A DNA stretch of 64,000 nt from Kineosporia aurantiaca JCM 3230 (GCA_000719025.1 JODP01000027.1:25900-89899); one strand, 5' to 3'. Counted from the first letter of the stretch, positions 27,585 to 37,672 are shown. Numbers and translations are program-made. Notes: generated by a model from the sequence alone, not told the origin.

Positions 27585-29765
27585 ATGCTCAGCGCTCTTG
27601 CCCGGCTGATCGTCCGCCGGGCCCGGCTCGTCCTGGTCCTGGCCCTGATCGTGGTGGTCATCTCCGGAGCCCTCGCCGCCGGGGTGTTCAGCCGGCTCGG
27701 AACGGCTGGTTACGATGACCCGAACTCGGCCTCCTCACAGGCCCAGCGGCTGGTCAATCAGAACTTCGGAGGCCAGCCGGATTTGGTGTTCCTGGTCCGC
27801 AGTATGCATGGGACAGTGGACGAGACCGCGGCCAAGGCCTCCGGCCAGGCACTGACCCAGCGCCTCAGCCACGATCCGTCCCTGTCGGGGATCACTTCGT
27901 ACTTCACGACACCGGCCCTGTCGCTGCGTTCTCGCGATGCTACCGAGGCGCTGGTGCTGGCCCACGTCACCGGTCCGGACAAGGGCATTGACGAGCGGAC
28001 CGGTGAGATTCTGGACCGGTACAACAACAGCTCCGACGGGGCCACCAAAATTTTGGTGGGCGGCCCACGAGGGCTTGATCTAGGCCGCCAGACCACGAGC
28101 GACGTGGCGCTGGCCGAGAGCATCGCGGTCCCTGTCACCCTGGCCCTGCTGTTCTTCATCTTCGGCAGCGCCGTCGCCGCTCTGCTTCCCCTGGCGGTGG
28201 CGCTGTTCGCGATGGTCACCACCCTGGCCGAGTTGTTCGTCATTACCCAGTTCACCGACGTGAGCGTTTTTGCCATCAACCTCGTTACCGCACTCGGCCT
28301 GGGACTCGGAGTGGACTACGCGCTCCTTCTGGTCAGCCGATACCGCGAGGAACTTGCCGCCGGATCCGACTCCGGACCAGCGGTGGTCACCACGCTGACG
28401 ACGGCCGGCCGCACCATTGTCTTCTCCGGCATCACCGTGATCGTGGCACTGGCCGCCCTGCTCGCGTTTCCGCCGTACTTCATCAAGTCCTTCGCCTATT
28501 CCGGAATTGCCGTGGTGGCCTTCGCGGTGATCGCCGCGCTGGTGGTCCTGCCGGCTCTGCTGGTCGTGCTCGGTCACCGGATCAACTCCGGCCGGTTGCC
28601 CCGCTGGTTCCCCAAGACCGGCGCGGACAATCAGGTCTGGGGACGCATGGCCGCAGTCGTCCTGAGCCGCCCCGTCGTGATCGGACTGCCCGTGCTGCTG
28701 GTGCTACTGGCTGTCGCCGCCCCGCTCATCAAGCTTCAGGTCGGCAATCCCGACGACCGGGTGCTACCGACCAGCGCCCCGGCCCACCAGGTCGGCGACA
28801 GCCTGCGGCAGGACTTCGAAGGTGACACCTCCGACGCGCTCGACATCGTCGTCGTGGGCACCCCCGCGGCGGCCGATGTGGACGATTACGCCACCCGGCT
28901 GAGCACCCTGGACGGCATCGTCCAGGTGCAGACGAGCACAGGCACCTGGGTGAAGGGAACTCGCGAAAGTTCGACCCCCGACGACGCCCGACTAGCCCAG
29001 GGGCAGCAACGGATCACCGCGGTCATCACTCCCGACCCGGCGTCCGCGGCAGCCAAACGGATCGTCGAGCAGGCGCGTGCACTGCCCGCCCCCGCCGGCT
29101 CCACCATCCTGGTCAGCGGACCGACCGCCCTGCTCATCGACGGGATCGCCGCAGTCACCGACCACCTGGCCCTGGCTGCCGCGATCGTGCTGATCGCCAC
29201 GCTGATCATGCTTTTCCTGCTCACCGGCAGCATCGTTCACCCCATCCGGGCCGTGGTCGGCAACGCGATCACGCTGGCCGCGACCATGGGCATTGCAATC
29301 TGGGTGTTCCAATTCGGCCACGGTGATGCCCTGCTCGGCTTCACCGGAGCCCCGCTGAACACAGCGATCCTGCTGCTGACCGTATGCGTGGCCTTCGGTC
29401 TGAGCATGGACTACGAGGTGTTCCTCATGTCCCGGATCGCCGAAGCCCGCGAGCACGGCCAGACCTCGGCCGAGTCCGTGGTCACCGGGGTCGGGCAGAC
29501 GGGCAGAATCATCACCTCCTGCGCGTTTCTGCTCGCGGTAAGCTTTTTCACCTTCCTCACCGGCCAGGTCAGCATGATCCAGCTCTTCGGCCTGGCGACC
29601 GGTCTGGCCATCCTCATCGACGCTACCTTGGTGCGAGCCGTGCTGGTTCCGGCCTTCATGGGACTGGTCGGCGAGCACGTCTGGTACGCGCCAAAGTTCC
29701 TGGCCCGGGTCCACGACCGTTTCGGAATCAGCGAGAGCGCGCCCGTCATGGCCGAAAGCGCTTGA
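27585..29765 (+). CDS. MMPL/RND-family transporter
   Basis: 726 residues from ATG 27585, with AGAGGA eight bases upstream; earlier in-frame starts lack family sequence. It has the two-halved MMPL layout: an N-terminal helix (LVLVLALIVVVISGALAAGVF), an extracytoplasmic domain, then a helix bundle with GLGLGVDYALLLVSRYREEL. The second half repeats the plan with VCVAFGLSMDYEVFLMSRIAEA. The Asp in each VDYA/MDYE motif is the expected proton-relay residue. Such pumps export lipids, glycolipids or drugs by proton motive force. A hairpin directly after the stop ends the unit. Confidence 0.92.
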   Translation: MLSALARLIVRRARLVLVLALIVVVISGALAAGVFSRLGTAGYDDPNSASSQAQRLVNQNFGGQPDLVFLVRSMHGTVDETAAKASGQALTQRLSHDPSLSGITSYFTTPALSLRSRDATEALVLAHVTGPDKGIDERTGEILDRYNNSSDGATKILVGGPRGLDLGRQTTSDVALAESIAVPVTLALLFFIFGSAVAALLPLAVALFAMVTTLAELFVITQFTDVSVFAINLVTALGLGLGVDYALLLVSRYREELAAGSDSGPAVVTTLTTAGRTIVFSGITVIVALAALLAFPPYFIKSFAYSGIAVVAFAVIAALVVLPALLVVLGHRINSGRLPRWFPKTGADNQVWGRMAAVVLSRPVVIGLPVLLVLLAVAAPLIKLQVGNPDDRVLPTSAPAHQVGDSLRQDFEGDTSDALDIVVVGTPAAADVDDYATRLSTLDGIVQVQTSTGTWVKGTRESSTPDDARLAQGQQRITAVITPDPASAAAKRIVEQARALPAPAGSTILVSGPTALLIDGIAAVTDHLALAAAIVLIATLIMLFLLTGSIVHPIRAVVGNAITLAATMGIAIWVFQFGHGDALLGFTGAPLNTAILLLTVCVAFGLSMDYEVFLMSRIAEAREHGQTSAESVVTGVGQTGRIITSCAFLLAVSFFTFLTGQVSMIQLFGLATGLAILIDATLVRAVLVPAFMGLVGEHVWYAPKFLARVHDRFGISESAPVMAESA

Positions 29766-29767
29766 CG

Positions 29768-29804
29768 GCCCTGCGCGACGTTCCTGCGGAATGTCGCCAG
29801 GGGC
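29768..29804 (+). terminator. Hairpin terminator after MMPL gene
   Basis: GCGACGTTCC and GGAATGTCGC pair (one G-T) around TGC, extended outward by CCCTG/CAGGG with a bulge. It begins three bases after the MMPL stop. Confidence 0.6.
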
Positions 29805-29858
29805 GCGGCCAGCCGTCTAGCGCCTCTCGTACCGGCGGCGGTGAGGAACCCTTACTAG

Positions 29859-31651
29859 CCCTGGTGTTGCAGCAAGGTGATGGCCCGATCTGGGCAAACT
29901 AGTGAGAGTGCCCGCCTGGCAGTGAGATTCTGATCTTGTCTAGGGATTAGAACCACCGTCGGGGAGCACTCTCAAGGTGAAGCGTATCGCGCGTCGGTCG
30001 TGGCCGGAGGTCACGACCGACGGTACGGGTGTGGTCAGCCACGCCGGCACGGTGTTGCTGCGGGAACTGGCCGAGCGAACGGGCCTGTGCGCAGGCTTGT
30101 CCGAGGCTGCCGATGGGTTACGTTCTCGCAGGTCAGGGCACGATCCTGGCCAGGTCCTCACCGATCTGGCGGTGATGCTGGCCGATGGCGGCGAAGCGAT
30201 CAGCGACATCGCCGCGCTGAACGATCAGCAGAGTTTGCACGGACCGGTGGCCTCGACGGCGACGGCCTGGAGGGTGCTGGCCGGTCTGGACGAGCGCATG
30301 CTGAGCGAAGTGAGTACTGCTCGGGCCGCAGCACGGCAGCGGGCGTGGCTGGCCCGAGCGGAACTGACGGGCCGGATGCTGCCGGCAGCCCGTGCTGGCG
30401 GCCGGGTTCTGGACTATGCGGTGCTGGACCTGGACGCCACGCTCGTCGAGGTTCATTCGGATCAGAAAGAGCAGGCGGCAGCCCATTTCAAAGGTGGTTT
30501 CGGGTTTCACCCGTTGTTGTGTTTCCTGCATATTCAGATGACAACACGAACGAAGCCTTGGCGGGGATGTTGCGCCCGGGCAACGCCGGTTCGAATACCG
30601 CCGCCGATCACATCGCTGTTCTGGACGCAGCGCTGGCCCAGTTACCGGAGGCGACGCGGGCCGGGCGGATCCTGGTCCGCACCGATGGCGCCGGGTTCTC
30701 CCACTCCTTCATCGACCACCTCACTGCTCAAGGCCTGGAATACTCACTCGGCTATGCCGTCACCGAGGACGTCCGCGCAGCGATATCAATGCTGCCCGAA
30801 TGGGTCTGGGGCATCGCTGACGACCGCGACGGCAGCCGCCGCGAAGGAGCACAGGTCGCCGAACTGACCCAGCCCTGGCCGAAGCAACCCGGCTGCGCCG
30901 GGCAGCCACCCGCCGCGAACGCACTGCTACTGGCAAACCTGCCAAGAGTGGAAAAGCCAGGGCCAGCAGAATCAGGGCCTGGCCCGAAGGCATGCGGATC
31001 ATCGTTCGCCGCGAACGACCGCACCCGGGAGCACAACTGGACGCGTTCGAGGAACGCGACGGCTGGCGCTACCAGACCTTCGCCACGAACACCCGCACCG
31101 GGCAGATCGCATTCCTGGAAGCCCGCCATCGAGCTCACGCACGCGTCGAGGACCGCATCCGCCAGGCCCAGAACGCCGGCCTGCACCGCCTGCCCTCACG
31201 GATCTACTCCATCAACCAAGCCTGGCTACAGCTGGCGCTGATCGCTGCGGACCTGCTGGCCTGGACCCAGAGCATGCTGCTGACCAGCAACGATGAGCAG
31301 ACCAAAGCCTTGGCCAAGGCAGAGTGGAAGACCATCCGCTACCGACTCCTGCACACCGGCGCCCGCCTGACCCGCACCGGCCGGCGGACCTTTCTGCGCC
31401 TGGCCGAGGGCTGGCCCTGGGCCCACACCCTGGCCAGAGCCTTCACCACACTGCGCCGAATACCGCTGCCAGACCAATAAATCCGCAGCACCAGGCACCG
31501 CTCCGCGACCACGCGAACAGTCCGCACCCCCTCAACCAGGCAGCCCCGGAGACCTCAGCCCAGCGCTGAGCGAGCCATCACAGCCCAAGAACCCCCGAAC
31601 CCGATTCGATCTTCGATCGAACAGGGCCCTGGCCTTGCTGCAAGGCCAGGG
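29859..31651 (+). mobile_element. IS1380-family insertion sequence, complete ends
   Basis: The element is 1,793 bp. Its ends start CCCTGGTGTTGCAGCAAGG (left) and CCCTGGCCTTGCAGCAAGG (right, complement): 19-bp terminal inverted repeats with two differences. It is flanked by CTAG at 29855-29858 and 31652-31655, matching the 4-bp target duplication of the family. The right end can also fold into an 11-bp perfect hairpin. Its single transposase gene is frameshifted twice, so the copy appears inactive. It inserted between the MMPL terminator and IS256 debris. Confidence 0.9.
29977..31480 (+). pseudogene. IS1380-family transposase, two -1 frameshifts
   Basis: GTG at 29977 with GGGGAG upstream begins MKRIARRSWPEVTTDGTGVV. 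The DDE core shows DLDATLVEVHSDQKE, LLRPGNAGSNTAADH-type sequence and RTDGAGFSH. The C-terminal part includes MRIIVRRERP, WRYQTFATNT and HRAHARVEDRI. The frame must move back by one base near 30518-30525 and again near 30867-30875, giving three consecutive open frames. The stop is TAA at 31480. Both breaks are single-base losses; a programmed double shift is not known for this family. Confidence 0.88.
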
Positions 31652-31665
31652 CTAGTAGTGCTCTG

Positions 31666-31755
31666 TTAGGTCAGGACGAGCTGGTGACATAGAGAGCAGG
31701 TTTCGAACCAGGTCGCGAGGAGGTACTGCAACTCGCGGATGACGGCGTAGAGGCT
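31666..31755 (-). pseudogene. C-terminal scrap of another transposase
   Basis: On the minus strand the bases just beyond the IS1380 target site read LSLYAVIRELQYLLATW and then FETCSLCHQLVLT before TAA. It looks like the tail of a DDE transposase, but no family can be fixed from 30 residues. Confidence 0.4.
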
Positions 31756-31778
31756 CAGTCCTGCCCAGTGGCTTTTGG

Positions 31779-31894
31779 GTGGTCGCCCCGTTGATGGCGT
31801 AGTTCGGTGACGATAGGACATGTTCCGGCTATGAATAGGTCGGTCCCACGGGCCTGGGGGAGGGACGCGAGCTCTACAACCAAAGGTGGCGGAT
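31779..31894. repeat. IS-end repeat, copy 1
   Basis: About 117 bases match 37178-37296 at roughly four bases in five (shared CGCCCCGTTGATGGCGTAG, GTTCCGGCTATGAA, GGTGGCGGATG). Copy 1 adjoins the IS256 remnant; copy 2 stands alone in IS debris. It is probably the non-coding end of a shared element. Confidence 0.65.
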
Positions 31895-32530
31895 GGCGTC
31901 GCCGATCATGATCTGCCGGTGCACGCGCATCTCCCGATCCTGGTCGAACTGGGCGTGAACAGCGTCGGCGTCGGGCTGGTCGGAGACCGAGGGCAGGAGT
32001 GTCTTCATTCACGGCCACGACGTTTTCGCGGTGACGACCATCAAGTTCGCCGCATAATGCGTGTGGCACCGCTGCCAGGATGCCCCGGGAATGGTGGCTC
32101 CGACCGCCGCGACCTGGCCGGTATGGGCGACCGAGGTCACCAACCGGACGCCGGTCAGGCCGCGGGCGGTCAGGTTCCGGAAGAACGCCGGCCGGCCCCG
32201 TCCTCAGCGGAGTCACTTGCAGGCCGAGGATTCGCGATGACCGTCCTTGTTCACCCCGACCGCGACCAGGGCATGGACGTTGGCCACGCGTCCGTCCTCG
32301 CGGACCGTCAGGACCAGGGCATCGGCTGCCGCGGACGTGTAGGGGTCGCCACCGGATACCTGGCGGACGGAAGGCGCCGGCGTTCAAGGGCCTGGTCCGG
32401 AATGCCTCGACCTGCCCGTCCAGATCCGCAGCCATGGCGCTGACCGGGGACTTCGACAGGCGGGTGATCCCGAGTGCCCGTGGCCGTTGCACCACCCTCG
32501 TGAACTCCACGGCAGGGGATCGGTGCGGGC
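31860..32530 (-). pseudogene. IS256-family (Mutator) transposase remnant
   Basis: Read across three frames on the minus strand: GITRLSKSPVSAMAADLDGQ and VEAFRTRPL, then AADALVLTVREDGRVANVHA with VAVGVNKDGHRE, then FFRNLTARGLTGVRLVTS, GASWQRCHTHYAANLM, VTAKTSWP, TGA, MKTLLPSVSDQPDA. These are diagnostic IS256 blocks around the first two catalytic Asp. At least two frame changes, and a TGA at 32011-32009 where the family has Trp, make it dead. N- and C-termini are missing. Confidence 0.8.
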
Positions 32531-32811
32531 CTTGGACCAATGGTTCCGCCTGCGTGATGTGCGGGAGTGGTGCTCAACGCGGTCAGCGGGTCGGGGAGTT
32601 GCTGGTCTGTGTGCGGGGTGGACGGGTCAGTTGATGCTGGCGGGTTCTGCCCACAGGAGACCCTCAGAAAAGACCCCGGGAACTGACAGAGGCAACCGCA
32701 AGGGTCAGGCGTGTACAGCAGTCCTGGGGCATCCAACCAACTGGTGTGAGGGGTGCCAGGGCCAGACCCGATCCGAAGGTCGGCACATCAACGAATTGAC
32801 GGTGAGAGCTC

Positions 32812-34920
32812 ATGAGTACGTCTGCGGAGGCGTTGCCCTCAGCGTTGTCATCGGGGCGCGGCGGTTCGCCATCGGGTGCAGCGCGGGGCGGGCGGTTGCG
32901 GCGTTTGTGGCGAGGTGGTGAGGACGACCCGGTCTGGGCGCGTCCGGCGTTGCTGGCGCTTCTGGTCGCGGCGGGGCTGCTGTACGTGCTGAATCTGACC
33001 GCCAGCGGGTGGGCGAACGATTACTACGCGGCAGCGGCGCAGGCGGGCAGCCGCAGCTGGAACGCCTGGTTCTTTGGAGGACTTGATGCCGGTAGCGGGG
33101 TCACGGTCGATAAGCCGCCGGCCGCGCTATGGGTGATGGGCCTGTCGATGCGTCTGTTCGGGGTCAACAGTGCGGCGTTGCTGGTGCCCGAGGCCTTGAT
33201 GGGTGTTGCCACGGCCGCTGTAATTTATGGTGCGACGCGGCGGTTGGCGTCCTCTCACGGCGCAGGCCTGCTTGCCGCGGCTGCGACGGCCGTGACCCCC
33301 GCCGCTGTCCTGGTGTTCCGTTTCGACAACCCCGACGCCCTTTTGGTCCTGCTCCTGAGCGTGGGCGCCTACAGCGTCGTGCGGGCACTGGAGGACGGGC
33401 GGACGCGGTGGTTGGTCCTGGCCGGGGTAGTCCTGGGCTTGGGGTTCTTGACGAAGATGGGCGAGGCGCTGCTGGTCCTGCCGGGGCTGGGCGGGGCATA
33501 CCTGCTGGCTGGTCCGCACACGTGGAGAAGGCGCCTGGGTCAGCTCGTACTCGGCGCCATCGCGTTGCTGCTGAGTGCAGGATGGTACATCGCAGCCACC
33601 ATCTTGACCCCTGCCTCGGCGCGGCCGTACATCGCCGGTTCGACCAACAATTCCCTGTTAGAACTAGCTTTCGGTTACAACGGCCTCGGGCGTTTGCTGG
33701 GCAACAGCAGCGGCGCCGGCGATACCACCACCGCCGGCCAGTCCGTTGCTCAGGCGGGCACCTTCAGCGGCCCGGCCGGCCTGACCCGGTTGTTCCGCGC
33801 CGAGATGGCTGTGGAGGCCAGTTGGCTACTGCCGGCGGCGGTGATCGCGATTGTGGCCGGTCTGTGGCTGACCCGCCGTCTGCCGCGCACCGACCTCACC
33901 CGGGCCGCGCTGGTGCTGTGGGGCGGATGGCTTCTGGTGGCCGGGCTGGTCTTCAGCGAGATGCAGGGCACGGTGCACCCTTACTACACCGCTGCGCTGG
34001 CCCCGGCCATTGCAGCATCCGTGGCCACCGTTGGCGTCTGGTGCTGGCGACGGCGTGAAGTTCCGCCTGCCCGCATCGTTCTGTGCCTGGTGGTGGCGGC
34101 AGCGGCCATCTGGTCGTTCGTGCTGCTGCACCGGACCCAGTGGGGTAGCGCGTACGCCGTGGCCGCGCTGGTCCTGGCCGCGGCGGTGGTGGTGACGATG
34201 GCGGCCTGGCGCCGCCTGGGCGGCTCCGCGTTCGCCCGGCGGGCCGCTTGCGCGGTGGTCCTGTCGGCCGTCATCGCTGGTGGGGCCGGCACGACGGCAT
34301 GGGCGGTTGGCAGCGCCAGCTCACCGCAGACCGGGTCTTCTCCCAGCAGCGGCCCGGCAGCGGCAGTGACACAGGACTCCCGCGGGGGTGCAGGTTCAGG
34401 GTTCGACCGGTCCGGCGCGGATGCCCCCTCCGGCGGCGCGACTGAGACCGATACGGGTCCGGTCCCTACCGCGATTCCGTCGGCCACCGATGAGGCAGGC
34501 GCCACCGCGCAGGGCGAGGACCAGCATGCCACTCAAGGTACTCAGGCCAGTCAGGGCGATCAGGGTGATGAGACGGCCGATACCGCGGTCGTGCAGTTGC
34601 TCGAAGCAGCCTCGGCGTACCGGTGGTCGGCTGCGACGACCGGTTCGATGAGTTCGGCACCGTTACAGCTGGCCAGCGACACCAGTGTGCTGGCCATCGG
34701 TGGTTTCGCCGGAGACGACGCCGAACCGACCCTCGCCCAGTTCCAGGCATGGGTCCAGGCCGGTGACATCAAGTACTACATCGGCGGTTCCGGCGCCGGG
34801 CGTGGGGGACGGGGCGGCGACGCCGGGACCGCCGCCGCTATTGCCTCATGGGTCACCCAGAACTACACGGCCAGCACCGTCGGGAGCACCACGGTCTACG
34901 ACCTGGAGCCCGCCAAATAA
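32812..34920 (+). CDS. GT39/ArnT-like polytopic membrane glycosyltransferase
   Basis: 702 residues, ATG at 32812. About a dozen transmembrane helices occupy residues 45-500. The first extracytoplasmic loop holds WANDYYAAAAQAGSRSWNAW and GVTVDKPPAALWVMG, the PMT_2/YkcB-type signature with the acidic residue near the donor site. These enzymes transfer a sugar from a polyprenyl-phosphate donor on the outer face of the membrane. A Ser/Gly/Gln-rich stretch (about 505-595) precedes a C-terminal soluble domain (WVQAGDIKYYIGGSG; TTVYDL). The DUF3500 gene follows after 69 bp and is probably co-transcribed. Confidence 0.9.
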   Translation: MSTSAEALPSALSSGRGGSPSGAARGGRLRRLWRGGEDDPVWARPALLALLVAAGLLYVLNLTASGWANDYYAAAAQAGSRSWNAWFFGGLDAGSGVTVDKPPAALWVMGLSMRLFGVNSAALLVPEALMGVATAAVIYGATRRLASSHGAGLLAAAATAVTPAAVLVFRFDNPDALLVLLLSVGAYSVVRALEDGRTRWLVLAGVVLGLGFLTKMGEALLVLPGLGGAYLLAGPHTWRRRLGQLVLGAIALLLSAGWYIAATILTPASARPYIAGSTNNSLLELAFGYNGLGRLLGNSSGAGDTTTAGQSVAQAGTFSGPAGLTRLFRAEMAVEASWLLPAAVIAIVAGLWLTRRLPRTDLTRAALVLWGGWLLVAGLVFSEMQGTVHPYYTAALAPAIAASVATVGVWCWRRREVPPARIVLCLVVAAAAIWSFVLLHRTQWGSAYAVAALVLAAAVVVTMAAWRRLGGSAFARRAACAVVLSAVIAGGAGTTAWAVGSASSPQTGSSPSSGPAAAVTQDSRGGAGSGFDRSGADAPSGGATETDTGPVPTAIPSATDEAGATAQGEDQHATQGTQASQGDQGDETADTAVVQLLEAASAYRWSAATTGSMSSAPLQLASDTSVLAIGGFAGDDAEPTLAQFQAWVQAGDIKYYIGGSGAGRGGRGGDAGTAAAIASWVTQNYTASTVGSTTVYDLEPAK

Positions 34921-34989
34921 TCCGTCCGCCCACCGCAGGACCACTGCGGAAACAAGAAGCGCACGACCACGACGATCTCGGGAGAAAAG

Positions 34990-36336
34990 ATGAACACGCC
35001 CCACCCCTCAGCCACGGACTCCGAACTGCAGCCGGCCTCCTCACCCGTCGGTGCTTTGCAGCGGCGGACCTTCATGAGCCGGCTATTCCTTGCCAGTGGT
35101 GCAGCCGCATTCGCCACCATGACCGGAACCGCGGCCGAGGCCGCCACATCCACCGCGACACCCACGTCCAGCGCGACACCTACGTCCACCGCGACTGCGA
35201 CGCCCACGGGAACACCCACCGCTCCACGCACGGGCGGTGGTGTCGTCAGTCAGACCATCACCGAGGACTTCTTCGGGCTGAGCACCAACGGCAAACTGGT
35301 GGAGGATCTGTTCACGGTCCATTCCCAGGGCGTGCTCACGGCACCGGTGGTCGCTGCCGGCAAGGCGTTCCTGGCCGGGCTGAGCGACGCCCAGCGCGCC
35401 CTGACCCAGTTCACGGTTCTCTCGACCGAGTGGCGGCTGTGGAGCAACCTGGACCCGGGCGGTTTCAAACGCCAGGGTGTCTCCCTGGCCGACCTGAACG
35501 ACACCCAGAAGGACCTGGCGACCGCCCTGCTGCGATCGGCCCTCAGCGCCGAGGGCCTGCAGACCACGGAGAACATCCGGCGCATCAACCTCGCAGCAGG
35601 TCAGGCGGTCGGCAACAGCACGGTCTTCAACGACGAGCTGTACTACTTCACTGTGATGGGTACGCCCTCGGCCACCGAGCCCTGGGGGTTCCAGCTCGAC
35701 GGCCATCACCTCGTCGTCAACTACTTCGTCATGCGCGACCAGGTGGTGATGAGCCCGTGCTTCTGGGGATCGGAACCGACGTCCATGCAGATCGACGGCG
35801 AGACCGTCACCGTCTGCCAGGAGGAGGTTTCCGCCAGCCTCGCGTTCATCCAGTCCCTTACCCCGGCCCAGCAGAAAATCGCCATCGTGTCGGCCGATAA
35901 GGCCGACGAGAACATGCTGGCCGGCGCCTTCGAGGACAACGCCGTCGAGCCCTACACCGGCATCCGAGCCACGGCGCTGACGTCGTCCCAGCGCACCAAG
36001 CTCTTGGCCGTGGTCGAGGCCTTCGTCGATCGCACGAAAGCCGACGCCGCGAAGGTGCGGATGTCGGAAGTCCGCAGTCACCTGGACGAGACGTACGCGA
36101 CCTGGATCGGCGACACCGGCGATGACGCGGCCTTCTACCTGCAGATCCACAGCCCGGTCGTCTGGGTGGAGGTGGACTGCCAGGCGGCTGGGCCGCTGGG
36201 CGGCGCCTACGGCAAGACCCGCGCCGACGGACCTACCCAGCAGCATGTTCACTCGGTGATCCGCACCCCCAACGGCAACGACTACGGCCGGGAACTTCTG
36301 CGGCAGCACTACCTCACCTCCCCCCACCACCGCTGA
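34990..36336 (+). CDS. Exported DUF3500-domain protein
   Basis: 448 residues with GGGAGAAAAG about four bases before the ATG. The N-terminus has QRRTFMSRLFLASGAAAFAT, a twin-arginine-like signal, followed by a Thr/Ala/Ser/Pro linker of ATPTS-type repeats. The mature part is DUF3500 (DEFW-like YYFTVMGTPS, WGFQLDGHHLVVNYFV, then a His-rich C-terminus with QQHVHSVIRTPNGNDYG). The conserved GHH/HVH residues suggest metal binding, but no reaction is known for the family. It lies downstream of the GT39 gene. Confidence 0.88.
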   Translation: MNTPHPSATDSELQPASSPVGALQRRTFMSRLFLASGAAAFATMTGTAAEAATSTATPTSSATPTSTATATPTGTPTAPRTGGGVVSQTITEDFFGLSTNGKLVEDLFTVHSQGVLTAPVVAAGKAFLAGLSDAQRALTQFTVLSTEWRLWSNLDPGGFKRQGVSLADLNDTQKDLATALLRSALSAEGLQTTENIRRINLAAGQAVGNSTVFNDELYYFTVMGTPSATEPWGFQLDGHHLVVNYFVMRDQVVMSPCFWGSEPTSMQIDGETVTVCQEEVSASLAFIQSLTPAQQKIAIVSADKADENMLAGAFEDNAVEPYTGIRATALTSSQRTKLLAVVEAFVDRTKADAAKVRMSEVRSHLDETYATWIGDTGDDAAFYLQIHSPVVWVEVDCQAAGPLGGAYGKTRADGPTQQHVHSVIRTPNGNDYGRELLRQHYLTSPHHR

Positions 36337-36443
36337 ACAGGTCACAGCTCACTCTCATCCCTGGCACCGGCTCTTACCAGGCCCGTGACCGTAACTATCA
36401 GCAACCAGCATCTACTGTGGGTGCTCGAACGAAGGAGACATCC

Positions 36444-37046
36444 GTGAAACGGACCCGAGCATCAGGACTCGTCCTGGCCGGTGTCATGGGCATGGCCGGT
36501 CTCGGCGTGGGCGTCGTGATCGCGCCCGCAGCAGCCTCCGCCGCGACCTCCGGCAGTACCACCCAGGCGGTGACCGGTCGGCTCACCTCGATCAAGAATG
36601 CCCTCACCGGCCTGGTCACGGACGGAACCATCACCCAGGCTCAGGCCGACAAGGTGGCATCGACCCTGAACGACAACCTCCCCAGGGGTGGCGGACTCAG
36701 GCACGGCGCGGACCTGGACGCAGCAGCAACCGTCATCGGCGTCAGCACGAGTGACCTGCAAACGGCGCTGCAGGGCGGGAAAACCCTGGCCCAGATCGCC
36801 GAGAGCAAGGGCATCACCCAGGCGACCTTGGTCTCCAAGCTGGTCGCCGCGGAGAAAACCCGGATAGCCGCAGACGTCAAGGCAGGTGACCTCACCCAGG
36901 CCCAGGCCGATCAGATGACGGCCGACCTGCAGACCCGCATCACCCAGCAGGTCACCAGCGCCGGCCCCGCCGGCGGCCGAGGCCACGGCGGATACGGAAA
37001 CCAGAACAACTCCTCCACCCCGAGCCCCAGCTCGACCTCCAGCTAG
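36444..37046 (+). CDS. Small secreted helical protein with duplicated QAQAD motif
   Basis: 200 residues. GTG 36444 with GGAG seven bases upstream gives VKRTRASGLVLAGVMGMAGL and a signal ending AAASA. The mature protein contains two copies of a helical hairpin: GTITQAQADKVASTLNDNL and GDLTQAQADQMTADLQTRI, resembling the short repeat of YckD/DUF2680-type exported proteins. Between them lies IGVSTSDLQTALQGGKTLAQ. A Gly/His/Asn/Ser tail follows. No enzymatic residues are recognised. A strong terminator follows 12 bases after the stop. Confidence 0.8.
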   Translation: MKRTRASGLVLAGVMGMAGLGVGVVIAPAAASAATSGSTTQAVTGRLTSIKNALTGLVTDGTITQAQADKVASTLNDNLPRGGGLRHGADLDAAATVIGVSTSDLQTALQGGKTLAQIAESKGITQATLVSKLVAAEKTRIAADVKAGDLTQAQADQMTADLQTRITQQVTSAGPAGGRGHGGYGNQNNSSTPSPSSTSS

Positions 37047-37057
37047 GGCCACCAAGG

Positions 37058-37091
37058 GGGCACTGTGGCGGGTCGCCCCGCCACAGTGCCC
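37058..37091 (+). terminator. 15-bp perfect stem terminator
   Basis: GGGCACTGTGGCGGG (37058-37072) pairs perfectly with 37077-37091 around TCGC, 12 bases after the small secreted protein stop. There is no U tail. Confidence 0.8.
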
Positions 37092-37177
37092 ACGCGGACC
37101 CCTTCCCCATCAACCCCTCACCCGAGCCCGACCGTCCACCACCGGACGACTGCGGGCACTGACAATGATCTATTTTC

Positions 37178-37296
37178 GGTTGGTCGCCCCGTTGATGGCG
37201 TAGTTCGGTGACGGTAGGACAAGTTCCGGCTATGAACAGGTCACTCTCACGGGCCCGCGAGAGCGACGTGAGCTCTAGGGCCAGAGGTGGCGGATG
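37178..37296. repeat. IS-end repeat, copy 2
   Basis: Matches 31779-31894 over its length. No transposase sequence accompanies this copy; the element it came from is otherwise gone, and the XRE and ISAs1 pieces follow directly. Confidence 0.65.
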
Positions 37297-37398
37297 TTCG
37301 GCAAAGGCGCTGCTACAAAATGGATTCAAGGTCAGCCCCGGTACGCCAGATGTTATCGCTCACTCATGCCTGTCGGGTATTCACCACAAGCCATCGCG

Positions 37399-37671
37399 GG
37401 AAAGCTCAACGAGGCAGACCAGGTCTCAGCACAACGACTTCGCGCTTCTGCTCCGGGGTACGCGAAACGCCTCGAGCTGGGGCGGCGACATCCGTCCATC
37501 AGTGTCGTGGACGCTCTCGCCCGTGCATTGGAGCTAGGGTCCGAGAAGCATCGTCTCTTTCGCTCGGCGGCTGGTTACGCCGCTCCCGAGACGGCTACTG
37601 GGCAAGTCGCCAGGGTGGTCACTCGGGACTGCCCCCCAGGGCTCCGGCGTGCAGCCTTTATGTCTGGTCTG
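37399..37671 (+). pseudogene. XRE-family (MmyB-type) regulator fragment
   Basis: The frame reads GYAKRLELGRRHPSISVVDA and LARALELGSEKHRLFRSAAGY, matching the second half of the helix-turn-helix of the MmyB group (YYTRLERGR, HPS, VLDALARALRL). The first helices are replaced by unrelated sequence, and the C-terminal ligand domain is cut off by the ISAs1 piece. It is a relic. Confidence 0.6.
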
Positions 37672-37672
37672 A

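Noticed and set aside
35083..36345. A 420-residue minus-strand frame opposite the DUF3500 gene
   Set aside because: No family motifs or plausible start, and it overlaps a gene with signal peptide, linker and conserved domain.
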